DNA of 64,000 nucleotides, from NCBI RefSeq assembly GCF_004340465.1, contig NZ_SLVV01000001.1:222022-286021 (forward strand), written 5' to 3'. Positions 27,669 through 38,116 of this stretch are shown here, piece after piece; the stretch's first letter is position 1, and each line of letters begins with the position of its first letter. The notes beneath the pieces are model-generated. The model was given only the letters and a program-made list of their open reading frames with translations. It had not been told where the DNA came from and did no database searches. This stretch comes from Mesobacillus foraminis. GTDB taxonomy: Bacteria; Bacillota; Bacilli; Bacillales; Cytobacillaceae. Made by a program: the position numbers and the translations under genes.

Positions 27669-28532
27669 ATGACAAACGAAAACAAACAAGGCTTCCCGGC
27701 ACAGCATCAGGATCACCAGCCAGGTACGGAAACAGAAATGCATCCAGAGCCAGTATCGGTTTCCCCCAATTACAAGGGCTCCGGAAAACTTGAAAATAAA
27801 GTTGCACTAATTACCGGAGGAGACAGCGGGATTGGTAAATCTGTGGCTGTTTATTTTGCAAAGGAAGGCGCAGATGTGGCCATCGTTTACCTGGAGGAAA
27901 GCGAAGACGCTCAGGATACTCGCCAGTTAATCGAAGCCGAGGGAAGAAAATGCCTCCTGATTGCGGGCGATATTGGGAAGGAATCCTTTTGCAGGGAAAG
28001 TGTTGAACAAACACTCGCTGAGTTCGGAAAAATCGATATCCTTGTGAATAATGCAGCCGAGCAGCATCCACAGAATAGCCTTCTTGATATTTCAGCAGAA
28101 CAGCTGGAGAAAACGTTCCGTACGAACATTTTCTCTATGTTCTATATCACAAAAGCGGTACTTCCTCACTTGCAAAAAGGAAGTTCCATTATTAATACCT
28201 CATCGATTACAGCTTATAAAGGAAATGAGACTCTGATTGATTACTCTTCTACTAAAGGAGCCATCGTTTCATTCACGCGTTCTTTGGCCATGTCTCTTGC
28301 ATCCCAGGGAATCCGGGTAAACAACGTGGCGCCGGGACCTATCTGGACTCCATTGATCCCGTCCACCTTTGACGCGGAAAAAGTGGCCAAGTTCGGCACG
28401 AATGCGCCAATGGGACGGGCTGGCCAGCCTTATGAGCTAGCCGGTGCCTATGTATACCTTGCGAGCGAGGATTCCTCGTATGTCAGCGGGCAAACCATTC
28501 ATGTTAATGGCGGTACCATTGTAAATGGCTAA
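27669..28532 (+). CDS. Short-chain dehydrogenase/reductase
   Basis: The 287-residue protein belongs to the SDR group with a 45-residue N-terminal extension rich in H, P and Q, like B. subtilis stress proteins YdaD and YhxC. It has the NAD(P) motif TGGDSGIG near residue 52, NNAAEQHP near residue 130, the catalytic serine in NTSSITAY and YSSTK with the active tyrosine and lysine. The substrate is not predictable. It stands alone between terminators. Confidence 0.85.
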   Translation: MTNENKQGFPAQHQDHQPGTETEMHPEPVSVSPNYKGSGKLENKVALITGGDSGIGKSVAVYFAKEGADVAIVYLEESEDAQDTRQLIEAEGRKCLLIAGDIGKESFCRESVEQTLAEFGKIDILVNNAAEQHPQNSLLDISAEQLEKTFRTNIFSMFYITKAVLPHLQKGSSIINTSSITAYKGNETLIDYSSTKGAIVSFTRSLAMSLASQGIRVNNVAPGPIWTPLIPSTFDAEKVAKFGTNAPMGRAGQPYELAGAYVYLASEDSSYVSGQTIHVNGGTIVNG

Positions 28533-28544
28533 AATGCAATAATA

Positions 28545-28588
28545 AAAAGGCAGCAAACCATAAGGTCACGGTGTGCTGCCTTTTTTTG
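28545..28588. terminator. Terminator between SDR gene and malR
   Basis: AAAAAGGCAGCA and TGCTGCCTTTTTTT form a long stem whose right arm lies inside the last codons of malR. It can serve both convergent genes. Confidence 0.8.
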
Positions 28589-29609
28589 CTTTTGGTTCAC
28601 TGCAGGAAAGTCTCTCGACGATTTCATAAGGAATGATGATTCTTTTTGCAGGTTCGTTCGGGTTTTCTATTTTTTGAATCAGGCTCTTGGCCGCTTCAAA
28701 TCCGAGATTAAAAATATTGATGTCTACGGAGGTTAACGGCGGCTTAGCCATCTCTGCGATCATGACATTATTAAAGCTCACAATGGAAAGATCCTCAGGG
28801 ACGGAGATTCCCACCTCATCAAGTGCATTCAGTACACCCAGTGCCATTAAATCATCCGCCACAACCAGGGCGGTTGGCATGGCCCCTGAAGAAAGCAGGA
28901 TCTGAACCGCTTCACGGCCGCCCTCCCTCAGGAATTGATTATGGATGATGTATTCACTTGTCAGCGGAATCCCAGCCTCTTCTAAAGCCTTTTCATATCC
29001 AAGCAGGCGGTCAACGGTAACGACCAGATTAAGGTCCCCGCCGATAAAGCCAATCTTCTCATGCCCCAGGGAGATGAGATAATTGGTTACTTCTCTTGCA
29101 GCCTTAAAGTTGTCGTTATCCACATGCGTAATTGATTCCGTATCCTTAAATGGCTTCCCGATCACCACAAAGGGAAAATCCTGTTCATGAAGGTAGGACA
29201 GCACTTTGTCTTCTACTTTAGAGGATAACAGAATCATGCCATCTACCCTTCCCCCCTGAATCATGGATACGACACCTTCATAAATCTCATGATCGGTTTT
29301 GCCTGTCGTCATATGTAGGACATACTGTTTAGCTTGTGCACCTTCACTTAATCCCCCCAGAACGATAGGAAAAAAAGGATTTTGAAAAACGATATCCGTC
29401 GAACTCGGCATGATTAGTCCGATAGCCTGTGTAGACTGGCTTGCAAGGCTTCTGGCAATAAAGTTTGGGTGATAGCCTAACTGGTGCATGACCTCCCTGA
29501 CTTTTTCCTTCGTTTTTTCGCTGATTCTCGGGCTGTTTGCAATGACACGAGAAACGGTCGAAGGTGCCACATTGGCTATTTTAGCTACATCTTTAATGGT
29601 TACTGCCAT
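28566..29609 (-). CDS. malR: LacI-family repressor of the maltodextrin operon
   Basis: The 347-residue protein has the LacI HTH and hinge (TIKDVAKIANVAPSTVSRVI; YHPNFIARSLAS) and a periplasmic-binding-like sensor domain. It is the last gene of the malE-F-G-amylase-malR run, so it is very likely the local regulator acting on the TTGCGCAA palindromes in front of malE. The effector is probably maltose or a maltodextrin, by analogy with MalR of other Gram-positives. Confidence 0.83.
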   Translation of the reverse strand: MAVTIKDVAKIANVAPSTVSRVIANSPRISEKTKEKVREVMHQLGYHPNFIARSLASQSTQAIGLIMPSSTDIVFQNPFFPIVLGGLSEGAQAKQYVLHMTTGKTDHEIYEGVVSMIQGGRVDGMILLSSKVEDKVLSYLHEQDFPFVVIGKPFKDTESITHVDNDNFKAAREVTNYLISLGHEKIGFIGGDLNLVVTVDRLLGYEKALEEAGIPLTSEYIIHNQFLREGGREAVQILLSSGAMPTALVVADDLMALGVLNALDEVGISVPEDLSIVSFNNVMIAEMAKPPLTSVDINIFNLGFEAAKSLIQKIENPNEPAKRIIIPYEIVERLSCSEPKAKKGSTP

Positions 29610-29736
29610 TCCTTCCCCTCCCTATGCCAGAAATATCCTTGTATTTTCCTTTGTCCCCTAAATTTGTCTCTCAACATTTGCGTATCAACAAATAAAGCAA
29701 AGGCGTTCCCCATTCAGTGTGGAATGAGCCACTACA

Positions 29737-31269
29737 TCATGACCTCTTTCTCTTTGCCCTTCTCCATACAAGGAAGATGAAGATGAAGAAAGCAGCATAT
29801 ACAGCACCCATGACAGTTAAGTAAGGGATATTTAAGCCCGAACGATCAGCCAGGCTATAAATTTCTGCTTCCTCCCGGTCAAGTACGAGCTTATATTTTC
29901 CGTCTGTGCTGCGAACCAGGTCGCCTGACAGCATCCCGCGCATTTCCTTGTCCTTCTCAAGTTCTTCTTCCGTCAAGGTAACATCCTGTGATTTCGAAGT
30001 ATTATTAATTGCAATGATGGAAACTTCATCCTTATATGTTCTTTTATAGACTGCCATTCCATCCTTCTCATGCAGCAAGTCAAACGATCCTCTGGTGAGA
30101 GAGGGATGCTGATTCCTTAGTTCACCCAGTTGAGTGATATAATCAATCAATTCTTTGTCGGTCATAAAATTCATCTGGCGCCGGTTGTCAGGCTCTTCTC
30201 CCCCGTCAAGAGCAATTTCGCTTCCATAATAGACAACAGGGATTCCCGGCACAGTATATAGATAGGTTAAGGCCAAGCGCCATCTTGCGCCTGGATGCTG
30301 ATTATTCTGAACTGCATCTCTCGTGAATCGGACGGTATTATGGTTGTCCATAAAATTGGCCATCAAAAAGGGAGCTTCGTATACTTCTCCATTTCCCTCG
30401 GCAGCTGCCAATAAAGCCTCCAATGGCTGGTCAGGCTTTGCGAAAGCGGTTCTTAAATCTTCATTCAAAGGATAATCGAGAAGACCGTCAAACCCTGCCT
30501 TATCATATTGGACAATTTCTCTTGGATCTTTTGAACCCACTTCCCCCAATAGATAAAAATCACTTTTAGCGCCCTTTATTTTTTGGGTAAATTCACTCCA
30601 GAAATCAACAGGTACATTCTGGACATCATCCAGGTGGTATCCGTCTATATCGGTTTCAGTGATCCACCACTGAGCCGCATCAATCAGATACTTCCGCACT
30701 TCAGGGTTGTCCTGATTCAAATCAGGAAGGCCTTGAAGCCAGCTGTCTTCACGTTCTTGCTGATCATCTCCATCTTCCGCCTGTTTTGGGTGGAACCAAT
30801 CAGCTTTTGAGGAATCTTTCAGCCAAGGGTGTTCAGGGCCGACATGGTTGACAACAAAATCCAGGATCACCTTTATATCCCGTTTATGAGCTTCCTTGAC
30901 TAATTGCTTAAAAGTTTCCATACTGCCGAAATGCTCATCGGTTTTATAAAAGTCGCTGACCCAGTATCCATGGTAGCCGTCCTCCGCATTATCGAACACC
31001 GGCGACAGCCAAATGGCCGTAAATCCCATATCTTTAATATAATCCAACTGTTTGATGACCCCTTCAAAATCTCCGCCATGATAGGTTTTTGGGTCTTTCG
31101 TGTCTATATTAAGATCGTTTGAATTGTCCCCATTATTAAACCGGTCCACCATTAGGAAGTAAATTGTTTCATCCTGCCATTTTCGTTCTTCTTTTTCAAC
31201 AGCTCCTACAGGGAGGGCGTAAAAAAGAAGAAACGGAATTGTGATGAAAGCAAGCCATGCTCTTTTCAT
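29737..31269 (-). CDS. Membrane-anchored extracellular alpha-amylase (GH13)
   Basis: The 510-residue protein has a signal peptide (residues 1-23, ending VGAVE), a GH13 barrel and a C-terminal anchor (YLTVMGAVYAAFFIFIFLVW followed by RRAKRKRS). The GH13 regions are intact: DFVVNH, the nucleophile aspartate in IDGYHLDDVQN, the acid glutamate in LLGEVGSKD and the third aspartate in FMDNHNTVRF. The anchor should hold the enzyme on the outer face of the membrane, where it would make dextrins for MalE. It lies between malG and malR on one strand. Confidence 0.88.
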   Translation of the reverse strand: MKRAWLAFITIPFLLFYALPVGAVEKEERKWQDETIYFLMVDRFNNGDNSNDLNIDTKDPKTYHGGDFEGVIKQLDYIKDMGFTAIWLSPVFDNAEDGYHGYWVSDFYKTDEHFGSMETFKQLVKEAHKRDIKVILDFVVNHVGPEHPWLKDSSKADWFHPKQAEDGDDQQEREDSWLQGLPDLNQDNPEVRKYLIDAAQWWITETDIDGYHLDDVQNVPVDFWSEFTQKIKGAKSDFYLLGEVGSKDPREIVQYDKAGFDGLLDYPLNEDLRTAFAKPDQPLEALLAAAEGNGEVYEAPFLMANFMDNHNTVRFTRDAVQNNQHPGARWRLALTYLYTVPGIPVVYYGSEIALDGGEEPDNRRQMNFMTDKELIDYITQLGELRNQHPSLTRGSFDLLHEKDGMAVYKRTYKDEVSIIAINNTSKSQDVTLTEEELEKDKEMRGMLSGDLVRSTDGKYKLVLDREEAEIYSLADRSGLNIPYLTVMGAVYAAFFIFIFLVWRRAKRKRS

Positions 31270-31285
31270 TCCGCTCCTCCTCCAA

Positions 31286-31318
31286 AAACTCAGGGCAAAG
31301 GAACCAGCCTTTGCCTGA
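31286..31318 (-). promoter_or_regulatory. Stem-loop between malG and the amylase gene
   Basis: On the minus strand AGGCAAAGG and CCTTTGCCCT pair around CTGGTT, followed by GAGTTTTT and then the amylase ribosome site. It may limit read-through or protect mRNA ends after malG. Confidence 0.6.
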
Positions 31319-31337
31319 TATTATCTGCCCTATTAGA

Positions 31338-32180
31338 TTATCCCTTTGTACCGCCAGCCGTCAAACCAGATACAAAGTATTTTTGAAATGATAAAAAAAG
31401 AATCGATATAGGAATGGCAATCAGCACAGCTCCGGCTGCAAAGTTTGTAAATTCAGCCCCAAACTGTTTGGCAACCATTTCATACAGCCCAACAGCAAGT
31501 GTATAATTCTTCTCTGTCCTTAAAAGGATGCTGGCAATGATGAAATCTGCAAATGGAGCAATAAAGGAAAACAGGGCAACGACTGCGATAATAGGTGATG
31601 AGAGCGGCATCACAATCTGCAGGAATATCCTGAAATGTCCCGCCCCGTCGATTTTAGCGGATTCGTCCAGCTCTCTTGGAATTGTGTCAAGATATCCTTT
31701 CATCAGCCAGGTATTGATTGGAATCTGGCCGCCAACATAGACAAGGATCAGTCCAAGATGTGAGTCAAGAAGCCCAGTAAGAAAGGCCAGGACAAAAATG
31801 GCGATCAATGCTGCATAGTTGGGAACCATTTGCAAAACTAGAAATGTCATCAAACTTTTTCTGCGGCCGGCAAATCTGTAACGTGAAAACGAATAACCTG
31901 TCAGGCTGACCAGTATGACTGTAAATACCATGGTCAGAATGCTGACTTTCAAAGAATTCCAGTACCAATATAAATAATTGCTTCTTCCGGGGTCAAATAA
32001 TTCCCGGTAATGGGCCAGGGTGGCATTTTTAGGAATGATGCTCGAGCCTGACAAACTCTGTCCAGGATTGAAGGAAGACCCGATAATCCATGCGAGCGGA
32101 TACAGAATGACAGCAAACATGATAAAAATCACAAGATACGTGATGGTCAGCCTGAGATATTTCTCCTTTTTTATACTCAT
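31338..32180 (-). CDS. malG: Maltodextrin ABC transporter permease MalG-like
   Basis: The 280-residue protein has six membrane segments and the permease EAA loop (ELDESAKIDGAGHFRIFLQIVMPL split around residues 170-195), which docks on the ATPase. The sequence YFVSGLTAGGTKG at the end is typical of MalG in maltose systems. It follows malF by 1 base. No ATP-binding subunit gene is present, so a shared ATPase such as MsmX encoded elsewhere is needed. Confidence 0.9.
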   Translation of the reverse strand: MSIKKEKYLRLTITYLVIFIMFAVILYPLAWIIGSSFNPGQSLSGSSIIPKNATLAHYRELFDPGRSNYLYWYWNSLKVSILTMVFTVILVSLTGYSFSRYRFAGRRKSLMTFLVLQMVPNYAALIAIFVLAFLTGLLDSHLGLILVYVGGQIPINTWLMKGYLDTIPRELDESAKIDGAGHFRIFLQIVMPLSSPIIAVVALFSFIAPFADFIIASILLRTEKNYTLAVGLYEMVAKQFGAEFTNFAAGAVLIAIPISILFLSFQKYFVSGLTAGGTKG

Positions 32181-32181
32181 A

Positions 32182-33465
32182 TCACATCATATCCTCTTCC
32201 TGGAATGATTTAGTTCTCTTAAACTGCCATAGCGCTGCCAAAATGACAAAGACCGATAATAGCATCGTGATGGCCGCAGCCTTGGAGTATTGGGCTGATG
32301 TCATGGTGAGCCGGTATATCCATGAAATCAGGATGTCCGTTCCGCCTGCATTTGCCCCGGGGACGGCAGGACCCCCGCCATTGAACAAGTAGATGATATT
32401 GAAGTTATTAAAATTAAATGTAAACTGCGTGATCAATATTGGTGCTGTGGCAAACAGGACAAGCGGCAGGGTAATTTTCTTGAATTTCTGGTAGTAAGTC
32501 GCCCCATCGACTGTTGCCGCCTCATACAGTTCATCTGGTATGGATTGCAGGACTCCGGTTGTCATCGCAAAGATAAACGGAAAACCCAGCCATGTCTGAA
32601 TCAGGATGATGGCGATCTTGGTGTACACAGCCTTTGTCATCCACGGAACAGGGTCAATCCCGATCAGGGAAAGAATATCCCGGTTTACTGCCCCAAAGGA
32701 TTCGTTGAACATCCCTGCAAAAACAAGGATGGACACAAAGGCAGGCACTGCCCATGGGAGGATAAAAACGGTCCTGATCATTGCCTTTCCCTTTACTTCC
32801 TTCTGATTTACGAGAATAGCGAGAAAAATTCCCAGTGCAATCTGAAAGGTGGTTGCCGTAAATGTCCAGACAATTGTCCATGCGAACACAGAGAAAAAGG
32901 TCTGCCTCCAGATATCAATGCTAAAAATGTCCACAAAGTTTTTGAAGCCCGCCCAGTCAACGAGTTTTGCAGGCGGGGAATGGTAGAGGTCATAGTTTGT
33001 AAAAGCCAGTAGAATAACAAAAATGATCGGAAGGATGACAACGAAAACAAGCAGCAGGAAGCCAGGTGACATAATTAAATAGGGAAATCCGCTATTAACA
33101 AGGTTTTGATATTGTTCTTTTAATTTTGCCGGCCTCTCTCCCCTATCCCTCTTCAAGCCATTTTGATAAGCGTCTCTTAGATTAAAAAGGTAGAATGCCA
33201 GGCCAAAAATTAAAACAATAACGGCCACTATTCCATATACAAGGAGAAAGATTGAGTGGTCGCGGGGAGTTTTTTCACCCAGTGTGAAGAGGCCCCATAA
33301 TCCAATATTGAGCATATCAGCAAATACATAGATAAAAGAAGCTGCCAATATGAAAAAGAATGTCCCTTTTGCATATTGTTTATGGTACAACTGACCCAGC
33401 CCCGGGATGATTGAAAGAGCGAATGCCGTTCTCCGATGATTTGTTTTATAGGGTGATTCAGCCAT
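32182..33465 (-). CDS. malF: Maltodextrin ABC transporter permease MalF-like
   Basis: The 427-residue protein has about eight membrane segments and an EAA loop (ELYEAATVDGATYYQKFKKI, about residues 330-350). The N-terminal 110 residues carry an extra pair of helices beginning AFALSIIPGLGQLYHKQYAKG, as seen in MalF/MdxF of Bacillus. It pairs with MalG to form the channel and follows malE after a hairpin-bearing gap of 107 bases. Confidence 0.9.
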   Translation of the reverse strand: MAESPYKTNHRRTAFALSIIPGLGQLYHKQYAKGTFFFILAASFIYVFADMLNIGLWGLFTLGEKTPRDHSIFLLVYGIVAVIVLIFGLAFYLFNLRDAYQNGLKRDRGERPAKLKEQYQNLVNSGFPYLIMSPGFLLLVFVVILPIIFVILLAFTNYDLYHSPPAKLVDWAGFKNFVDIFSIDIWRQTFFSVFAWTIVWTFTATTFQIALGIFLAILVNQKEVKGKAMIRTVFILPWAVPAFVSILVFAGMFNESFGAVNRDILSLIGIDPVPWMTKAVYTKIAIILIQTWLGFPFIFAMTTGVLQSIPDELYEAATVDGATYYQKFKKITLPLVLFATAPILITQFTFNFNNFNIIYLFNGGGPAVPGANAGGTDILISWIYRLTMTSAQYSKAAAITMLLSVFVILAALWQFKRTKSFQEEDMM

Positions 33466-33528
33466 CGTATCCTCCCCTTTTTTTATTTATGCCATCATTT
33501 TTCATGTCTTTATATTAAAGATCGGATT

Positions 33529-33567
33529 AAAAATCAGCTGGCAGCACCCAAGGAGGCACTGCCAGCT
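33529..33567 (-). promoter_or_regulatory. Stem-loop between malE and malF
   Basis: On the minus strand AGCTGGCAG and CTGCCAGCT form a long stem (33536-33567) with further pairing CCT/GGG inside, followed by GATTTTTAAT. Placed right after malE, it should leave more malE than malF message, as in many binding-protein operons. Confidence 0.7.
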
Positions 33568-33572
33568 CGTTA

Positions 33573-34844
33573 TTACTTGGAATGGTTAGCTTCGATATTT
33601 TGCTGAATCTGCTTGACCGCGGAGTCCAACGCACTTTTAGGCTCTGCTTTCCCTGTTACGACTGTTTGGAGTGCATCAGCCATAGGCTTCCAAACCTCGC
33701 TCATTTCAGGAATGTTTGGCATTGGGACTGCATCCTGAGACTGCAGGGCAACTGCCTTTGCTCCTTCGTCTTCAGAGATTGCAGGGTCGGCAACCAACGC
33801 TGTATTGGTCGGAACCTCTTTTGTTTGTTCAAAGCGATATTTAGCATTTTCGTCGTTTGTTATATACTCGATAAATTTAGTCGCCCACTCCTGATTTTTA
33901 GAGAAGGCGGAAACATGCCAGCCCTTAACTCCCATGAACGTTTTCATCGGTGTTCCGTCTGCAAACTTTGGCAGCGGGGCAGCACCGTAGTCGATACCTG
34001 CTTCTCCAATTGGTCCAAATGCCCATGGTCCATTCATGACCGACGCTGCTTTTCCTTCATTAAATAATCCATCCATGGCTGACCCGCCGCTTTCACCAAC
34101 AATTCCATTAGGAAATAATTTTTCAAGGTACCATTTCTGAATGTACTGCGTCCCTTTAACAGCGCCTTCATTATTCAGCCCAAGATTAGCTGGGTCAAGC
34201 ACCCCATTGTCATCATTGAAGACAAAACCGCCATTTCCTCCAATTACCGCATGGGCGAAATAAAAATTATCCCATAGAGCAAGAAAACCATATTGATCGC
34301 CGGATGTATTCGCTTTTGCAAAGTCATAGAGCTCTTCCATTGTCTTCGGAACTTCCTTCATAAGCGCTTTATTGTAGATAAAAACCGGTGTCTCAGCAGA
34401 TTTTGGCAGACCGTATAATTTTCCATCATAGGTTTGGGCAGCGAGAGAAGATTCCGAGAATCGATGTTTCGTTTCTTCACTTACATCCAATTCAGCTACT
34501 ATTCCTTCCACTGCAACCTGGCCAATCTGGTCATGCGGAAGCGTCACGATATCTGGCCCGGTTCCTGCAGGACCATCGAGGCGCAGCTGATCCCGCATCT
34601 TGGTTGCCATTTCGACTTCCTTAAATTCAATTTTAATGCCGTGTTCCTTTTCAAAGTCGGAAGCTACCTTTTCCAGCCAGCCTGACTTATCTTTATCTTC
34701 CCAGACAACTAATTTTTCAGGTTTAGCCTCTTCCCCTTTGCCGCCCGTTTCGGATGGCCCCGTTTCCTCTTCCTTCGGACCACAAGCCGCAAGAATACCA
34801 AGCATCAGAATCAGCATCAAAAAATTGAATAGTGCCTTTTTCAT
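33573..34844 (-). CDS. malE: Maltodextrin-binding lipoprotein
   Basis: The 423-residue solute-binding protein begins with a lipoprotein signal (MKKALFNFLMLILMLGILAAC split at the lipobox LAAC, cysteine at residue 21). The body matches MalE/MdxE: VVWEDKDKSGWLEKVASDFE, the GTGPDIVTLPHDQIG stretch and MNGPWAFGPIGEAG. ATG 34844 has AGGAGGGG in front; an earlier start would place 14 residues before the signal. It is the first gene of the operon and binds maltodextrins outside the cell. Confidence 0.93.
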   Translation of the reverse strand: MKKALFNFLMLILMLGILAACGPKEEETGPSETGGKGEEAKPEKLVVWEDKDKSGWLEKVASDFEKEHGIKIEFKEVEMATKMRDQLRLDGPAGTGPDIVTLPHDQIGQVAVEGIVAELDVSEETKHRFSESSLAAQTYDGKLYGLPKSAETPVFIYNKALMKEVPKTMEELYDFAKANTSGDQYGFLALWDNFYFAHAVIGGNGGFVFNDDNGVLDPANLGLNNEGAVKGTQYIQKWYLEKLFPNGIVGESGGSAMDGLFNEGKAASVMNGPWAFGPIGEAGIDYGAAPLPKFADGTPMKTFMGVKGWHVSAFSKNQEWATKFIEYITNDENAKYRFEQTKEVPTNTALVADPAISEDEGAKAVALQSQDAVPMPNIPEMSEVWKPMADALQTVVTGKAEPKSALDSAVKQIQQNIEANHSK

Positions 34845-34878
34845 CTCTGCCCCTCCTAAAAATAATTTCTTTTCTGTA

Positions 34879-34924
34879 TTGCGCAATAAGTTCCATATGG
34901 AACTTTATTGCGCAATCGCTTTCA
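34879..34924 (-). promoter_or_regulatory. Double palindromic operator before malE (MalR), possible cre
   Basis: Two TTGCGCAA palindromes (34879-34886 and 34908-34915, centres 29 bases apart) are the ends of one larger palindrome whose middle is GTTCCATATGGAAC. LacI-family repressors bind such CG-centred palindromes. Overlapping the outer copy, TGAAAGCGATTGCG (34911-34924, minus strand) fits 12 of 14 positions of a CcpA cre site. A TATAGT-like -10 lies just upstream at about 34935-34941. Confidence 0.65.
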
Positions 34925-35121
34925 CTCTTGTTTAAACTATATTAATGCTGTGTCCCATTTATTAATTTATTTTGTCTGTATCATGACAAGGAGGACAAAA
35001 TCATGACAGCAGTTTTGCTTTTGTGGCTTAAAAGTGTTTAATAACAGGCACAAACGGTTAATATGATTAGACTAAACAGATAGGTAATTTTTATATGAGA
35101 TTAATAGTAAAGGGGTATTGA

Positions 35122-36918
<1,797 letters not shown>

Positions 36919-37087
36919 TCAACGGGGTGTTAGCTTGTAGACATAGTTTGTATTTTTATAATTAGATTCTTGTATTAGCAAAGGTTAAAGCATGTTATCA
37001 AACGACTGGATAGTAATCGAAACAATAAATATTGTACGGATAACGGACCGCCAAGTGTTGACTCGGTTGTTCTAATCAAAAAGGTCT

Positions 37088-37116
37088 TTGTCTAATACCT
37101 TTTTGGTATTAGACAA
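37088..37116. other. Long perfect hairpin in gene-free DNA
   Basis: TTGTCTAATACC and GGTATTAGACAA form a 12-bp perfect stem around TTTTT. No T run follows. The 480-base stretch 36919-37399 has no credible gene; a further hairpin ACACTCCGT/ACGGGGTGT lies just after the neopullulanase stop (36907-36931). Confidence 0.6.
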
Positions 37117-37151
37117 GACGATCGCTAGTATTGAAGCGATTTAACACAACC

Positions 37152-37228
37152 TATAATAAAAAGAAAAAGTTTTACGAGCTCAGCTTGGGAAGAAAGGTAC
37201 TATATTTTCTTCCCAAGCTTTTTTATTT
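37152..37228 (+). ncRNA. Possible short transcript: TATAAT followed by strong terminator
   Basis: A perfect TATAAT (37152-37157, with TTGAAG 15 bases upstream) is followed by a strong terminator, AGCTTGGGAAGAAA paired with TTTCTTCCCAAGCT and then TTTTTTA (37182-37228). A transcript from this promoter would be about 65 bases. The spacer is short of the ideal 17, and the hairpin may simply end a longer read-through RNA from the neopullulanase gene. Confidence 0.3.
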
Positions 37229-37328
37229 TTACTTTTTTAATGAACGTATTTTCATTTTTTAAAATAGAAAACAAAGATTGCTACCATTAACCTAGCTTTG
37301 CTTGGTGTAAACAAGGTGAATTATTAAA

Positions 37329-37366
37329 GTAAAAAATAAAGGCTGTCGAGATTTTCTCGACAGCTG
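37329..37366 (-). terminator. Terminator of the coat-like gene
   Basis: On the minus strand CTGTCGAG and CTCGACAG pair around AAAAT and are followed by CCTTTATTTTTTAC. Confidence 0.82.
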
Positions 37367-37399
37367 AGCTTAAATAAGAAGGTTTTTCTTTTTTATTTT

Positions 37400-37930
37400 T
37401 TATCCGTTTGTTGGTGTGTCATCAATATCCTGACTAAGACCGCAAATACAACGGCAGTCTATCACAAGTCTTTGGTCCCTAGTAGGTGGAGGACCCCCGC
37501 CGGTTTGAAACCATATAAATTCCGCACAGCATGTTTCTGGGAAAAATTCGACAAATTCGAAGTCAGTACCTCGGAATTGATCGTCAGGATTGAATGCAAG
37601 GAACTGGTTATCTCCTTCAGGAAGGATTTTGAACATTTCACCTGGAATTGCATCTTCCAAAATGCTGCAAGCACACCCCTCACAATTAACCGGAGTTGGT
37701 GGAACTGGTGGTTTTGGTTTATGATCATGACAATGATCATGACAATCATGATGACGACCGAAAAGGAGACCTTCAAGCAAACCTCTATGTTTCCGGTCGC
37801 AGCTATCAAGAATCAAATCTCTAAGCCAACCGCTTTTATCATCGTGATGAGGCTTTTTATGGTCATGGTGTTTATGATCATGGTGTTTATGATCATGGTG
37901 TTTTTTACCACATGAACATTTTTTACTCAT
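37400..37930 (-). CDS. His-rich, Cys-containing spore coat-like protein (CotY/CotZ-like)
   Basis: The 176-residue product starts MSKKCSCGKKHHDHKHHDHK; three copies of HHDHK are encoded by 15-bp direct repeats (about 37855-37905). After a linker rich in H, D, K and P (residues 65-85) comes a Cys-containing domain ending LVIDCRCICGL, which resembles the C-terminus of the CotY/CotZ/ExsY coat proteins that cross-link through cysteines. The His tract could bind metal. ATG 37930 follows AGGAGGTG. The coat assignment rests on weak similarity and the sporulating host. Confidence 0.5.
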   Translation of the reverse strand: MSKKCSCGKKHHDHKHHDHKHHDHKKPHHDDKSGWLRDLILDSCDRKHRGLLEGLLFGRHHDCHDHCHDHKPKPPVPPTPVNCEGCACSILEDAIPGEMFKILPEGDNQFLAFNPDDQFRGTDFEFVEFFPETCCAEFIWFQTGGGPPPTRDQRLVIDCRCICGLSQDIDDTPTNG

Positions 37931-38116
37931 ATTTTTTTCACCTCCTTGATTGCATATTATGTAATTAAGGAGGAAGCGACAGGGTATTTGTACCCCGCAG
38001 TACAAAATAGGCTTAATTTCTTTATTTTTTCTACAAGGTAAAATCACCAGGCTTTAACACAGTTTATTACGATATTTTATGAATATAATATAGAAATATT
38101 GCCAGGAGGGGATCCG

